This document shows, in pieces, positions 62,917 to 64,000 of a stretch of DNA of 64,000 bases; the first letter of the stretch is position 1, and the number at the start of each line of letters is the position of its first letter. Under the pieces are notes generated by a model. It had not been told where the DNA came from, ran no database searches, and saw only the letters and a list, made by a program, of their open reading frames with translations. The position numbers and the translations under genes were made by a program. This stretch comes from Pseudomonadota bacterium (lineage in GTDB: Bacteria; Pseudomonadota; Alphaproteobacteria; Sphingomonadales; Sphingomonadaceae): assembly GCA_023400405.1 (NCBI GenBank), contig JAEXFD010000005.1, forward strand, positions 124,001-188,000. Direction: 5' to 3'.

Positions 62917-63399
62917 TTATCCGACGAGATGGGGTTCGAAGACGGTGAGCAGTTGCCGGTAGAGCTCCCGCTTGAACGGCACAATCACGTCGGGCAGCTC
63001 GGCGGGATCGATCCAACGCCAGGCGCGGAACTCGGGTTCCGGCGTGGCGATGTTGACGTCGGCATCCTCGCCCAGGAAGCGGAACAGGAACCAGCGCTGG
63101 CGCTGTCCCCGCCACTTGCCCTTCCAGACCTTGCCGATCAGGTCCACGGGCAGGTCGTAAGTGAGCTCGTCCGGCGCCTCGGCGACCAGTTCGGCCAGCG
63201 CGCGCTCGACGCCGGTCTCTTCCCACAGCTCGCGCCAGGCGGCGTCGAGCGGGTCTTCTCCGGGATCGATCCCACCCTGGGGCATCTGCCACGCCTCGAG
63301 TACCGAATCGAGCCGCTGGCCGACGAACACCTTGCCGTCGCGGTTGAGCAGCATCACGCCGGCACAGGGGCGGTAGGGAAGGGAGGTCGGGTCGATCAT
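62917..63399 (-). CDS. rppH: RNA pyrophosphohydrolase RppH
   Basis: 160 residues. The Nudix box runs GGIDPGEDPLDAAWRELWEE then TG (about 42-63). The start LPYRPCAGVMLLNRDGKVFV and the segment KVWKGKWRGQRQRWFLFRF are typical of the RppH/NudH family, which removes pyrophosphate from mRNA 5' ends and starts RNase decay. ATG 63399; a frame to 63972 runs into korA antisense. It lies 42 nt upstream of the DUF481 gene on the same strand and divergent from korA. Confidence 0.93.
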   Translation of the reverse strand: MIDPTSLPYRPCAGVMLLNRDGKVFVGQRLDSVLEAWQMPQGGIDPGEDPLDAAWRELWEETGVERALAELVAEAPDELTYDLPVDLIGKVWKGKWRGQRQRWFLFRFLGEDADVNIATPEPEFRAWRWIDPAELPDVIVPFKRELYRQLLTVFEPHLVG

Positions 63400-63534
63400 G
63401 CCGCCGCCCCTACAGCCATCGGCGTCGCGGCGGAAGCGTCGCTTCGGGGGCGACTCATTTTCTCCTTTGGGATGCGCGGCAGAGGGGCGTACACATCGCT
63501 CGGAGAGAGACATAAAGCGTGGGAAGACCAGATC

Positions 63535-64000
63535 ATGGCAACCGCCGCTCATGCGCTGACGCCCGAGGAAGCGTCGGCCCGTCCTGCCCCGGAGGCGGTC
63601 GTCATACGCTTCGCCGGCGATTCCGGCGACGGCATGCAGCTTACCGGCGGCCAGTTCACGCTCTCGACCGCGCTCGCCGGAAACGATCTCGCGACCTTCC
63701 CCGATTTCCCCGCGGAGATCCGCGCGCCCCAGGGCACGTTGTTCGGCGTCTCCGCCTTCCAGATCAATTTCGGCTCGGCCCAGATCGACACCGCGGGCGA
63801 CGCGCCCGACGTCCTGGTCGCGATGAATCCGGCGGCGCTCAAGGTGAATGTCGATCAGCTCAAGCACGGCGGGTTGATCATCGCCGACACCGGCGAGTTC
63901 GGGCAGCGCAACCTCGACAAGGCCAAATACGCCGCCAATCCGCTCAACGACGGCAGTCTCGCCAAGTGGCAACTCCTCAAGCTCGACATCTCACAGCTCA
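63535..64000 (+). CDS. korA: 2-oxoglutarate/2-oxoacid:ferredoxin oxidoreductase alpha subunit (5' part)
   Basis: About 155 residues are visible before the window ends. VIRFAGDSGDGMQLTGGQFT and LATFPDFPAEIRAPQGTLFG mark the gamma-type domain at the N-terminus of alpha subunits in this family (KorA/PorA). The enzyme oxidatively decarboxylates 2-oxoglutarate to succinyl-CoA using ferredoxin. The ATG at 63535 is the only good start. It is divergent from rppH; 135 nt between them holds both promoters, with no clear box. korB would be expected next, outside the window. Confidence 0.92.
   Translation, partial: MATAAHALTPEEASARPAPEAVVIRFAGDSGDGMQLTGGQFTLSTALAGNDLATFPDFPAEIRAPQGTLFGVSAFQINFGSAQIDTAGDAPDVLVAMNPAALKVNVDQLKHGGLIIADTGEFGQRNLDKAKYAANPLNDGSLAKWQLLKLDISQL

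Overview
The window is a GC-rich chromosomal segment from an alphaproteobacterium, most likely a member of Sphingomonadales close to Sphingomonas. Support for this comes from gene content: a PopZ homologue, a pyruvate dehydrogenase E1-beta with its own N-terminal lipoyl domain, DUF1467 and DUF4170 proteins, an FAD/folate-dependent TrmFO, a class II DAHP synthase, a dnaG-rpoD pair, and many short palindromic repeats of the type common in sphingomonad genomes. Coding density is high. Nearly every gene is housekeeping or conserved accessory; no prophage, CRISPR array, rRNA operon or classical insertion sequence was seen.

Layout. 1-5 kb: the end of RNase J, a DUF1467 protein, a large membrane-anchored coiled-coil protein, an Hpt-like protein without its histidine, and a secreted protein. 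5-10 kb (minus strand): MoxR ATPase and a VWA protein with a CHAP hydrolase and a membrane glycosyltransferase between them, plus a protein of unknown function. 10-15 kb (minus strand): yqeY, a DUF559 nuclease, dnaG and rpoD. 15-21 kb (plus strand): carA, a second DUF559 nuclease on the opposite strand, carB, greA and a rhomboid protease. 22-23.6 kb: an overlapping four-gene cluster of small membrane proteins resembling YqjD/YqjE, followed by DUF4170. 23.7-28 kb: eno, ftsB, pdhA, pdhB. 28-31.5 kb: three overlapping TadE/TadG-type genes. 31.5-35 kb: a squalene/phytoene synthase-like protein, an EF-hand protein, trmFO, a YhhN-type lysoplasmalogenase and a DUF488 protein. 35-42 kb: a sensor histidine kinase, class II DAHP synthase carrying an N-terminal helix-turn-helix, a 2-hydroxyacid dehydrogenase and cysS. 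42-48.5 kb: tRNA-Cys, a PCM-like protein, tolC, popZ, an S9 peptidase and a zeta-toxin-like pair. 48.5-58 kb: valS, a MATE exporter, hemB, two tandem GNAT acetyltransferases, a fused MFS/spermidine-synthase protein, a lipoprotein and tRNA-Arg. 58-64 kb: an arginine succinyltransferase pathway operon (M20 hydrolase, astA, astB), a DUF481 barrel, rppH and the start of korA.

The most distinctive feature is the palindromic repeats. Two DUF559 (Vsr-like) nuclease genes each lie between inverted copies of a C/G-rich palindrome, with a different palindrome at each locus. One sits between yqeY and dnaG, the other between carA and carB. At the first locus the palindrome supplies the nuclease gene's ribosome binding site; at the second its edge gives only a G-rich, SD-like stretch. 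A related inverted palindrome pair lies in frame inside valS and encodes about 38 extra residues. A second palindrome family forms inverted pairs in at least four intergenic gaps. I propose that the DUF559 genes and their flanking palindromes are small mobile or formerly mobile cassettes, comparable in logic to REP elements and their RAYT transposases. This is inference and needs comparative genomics. Other points of interest are the HTH-DAHP synthase fusion, a hairpin that hides the DUF4170 ribosome binding site, and two proteins (Hpt-like, PCM-like) lacking expected catalytic residues.
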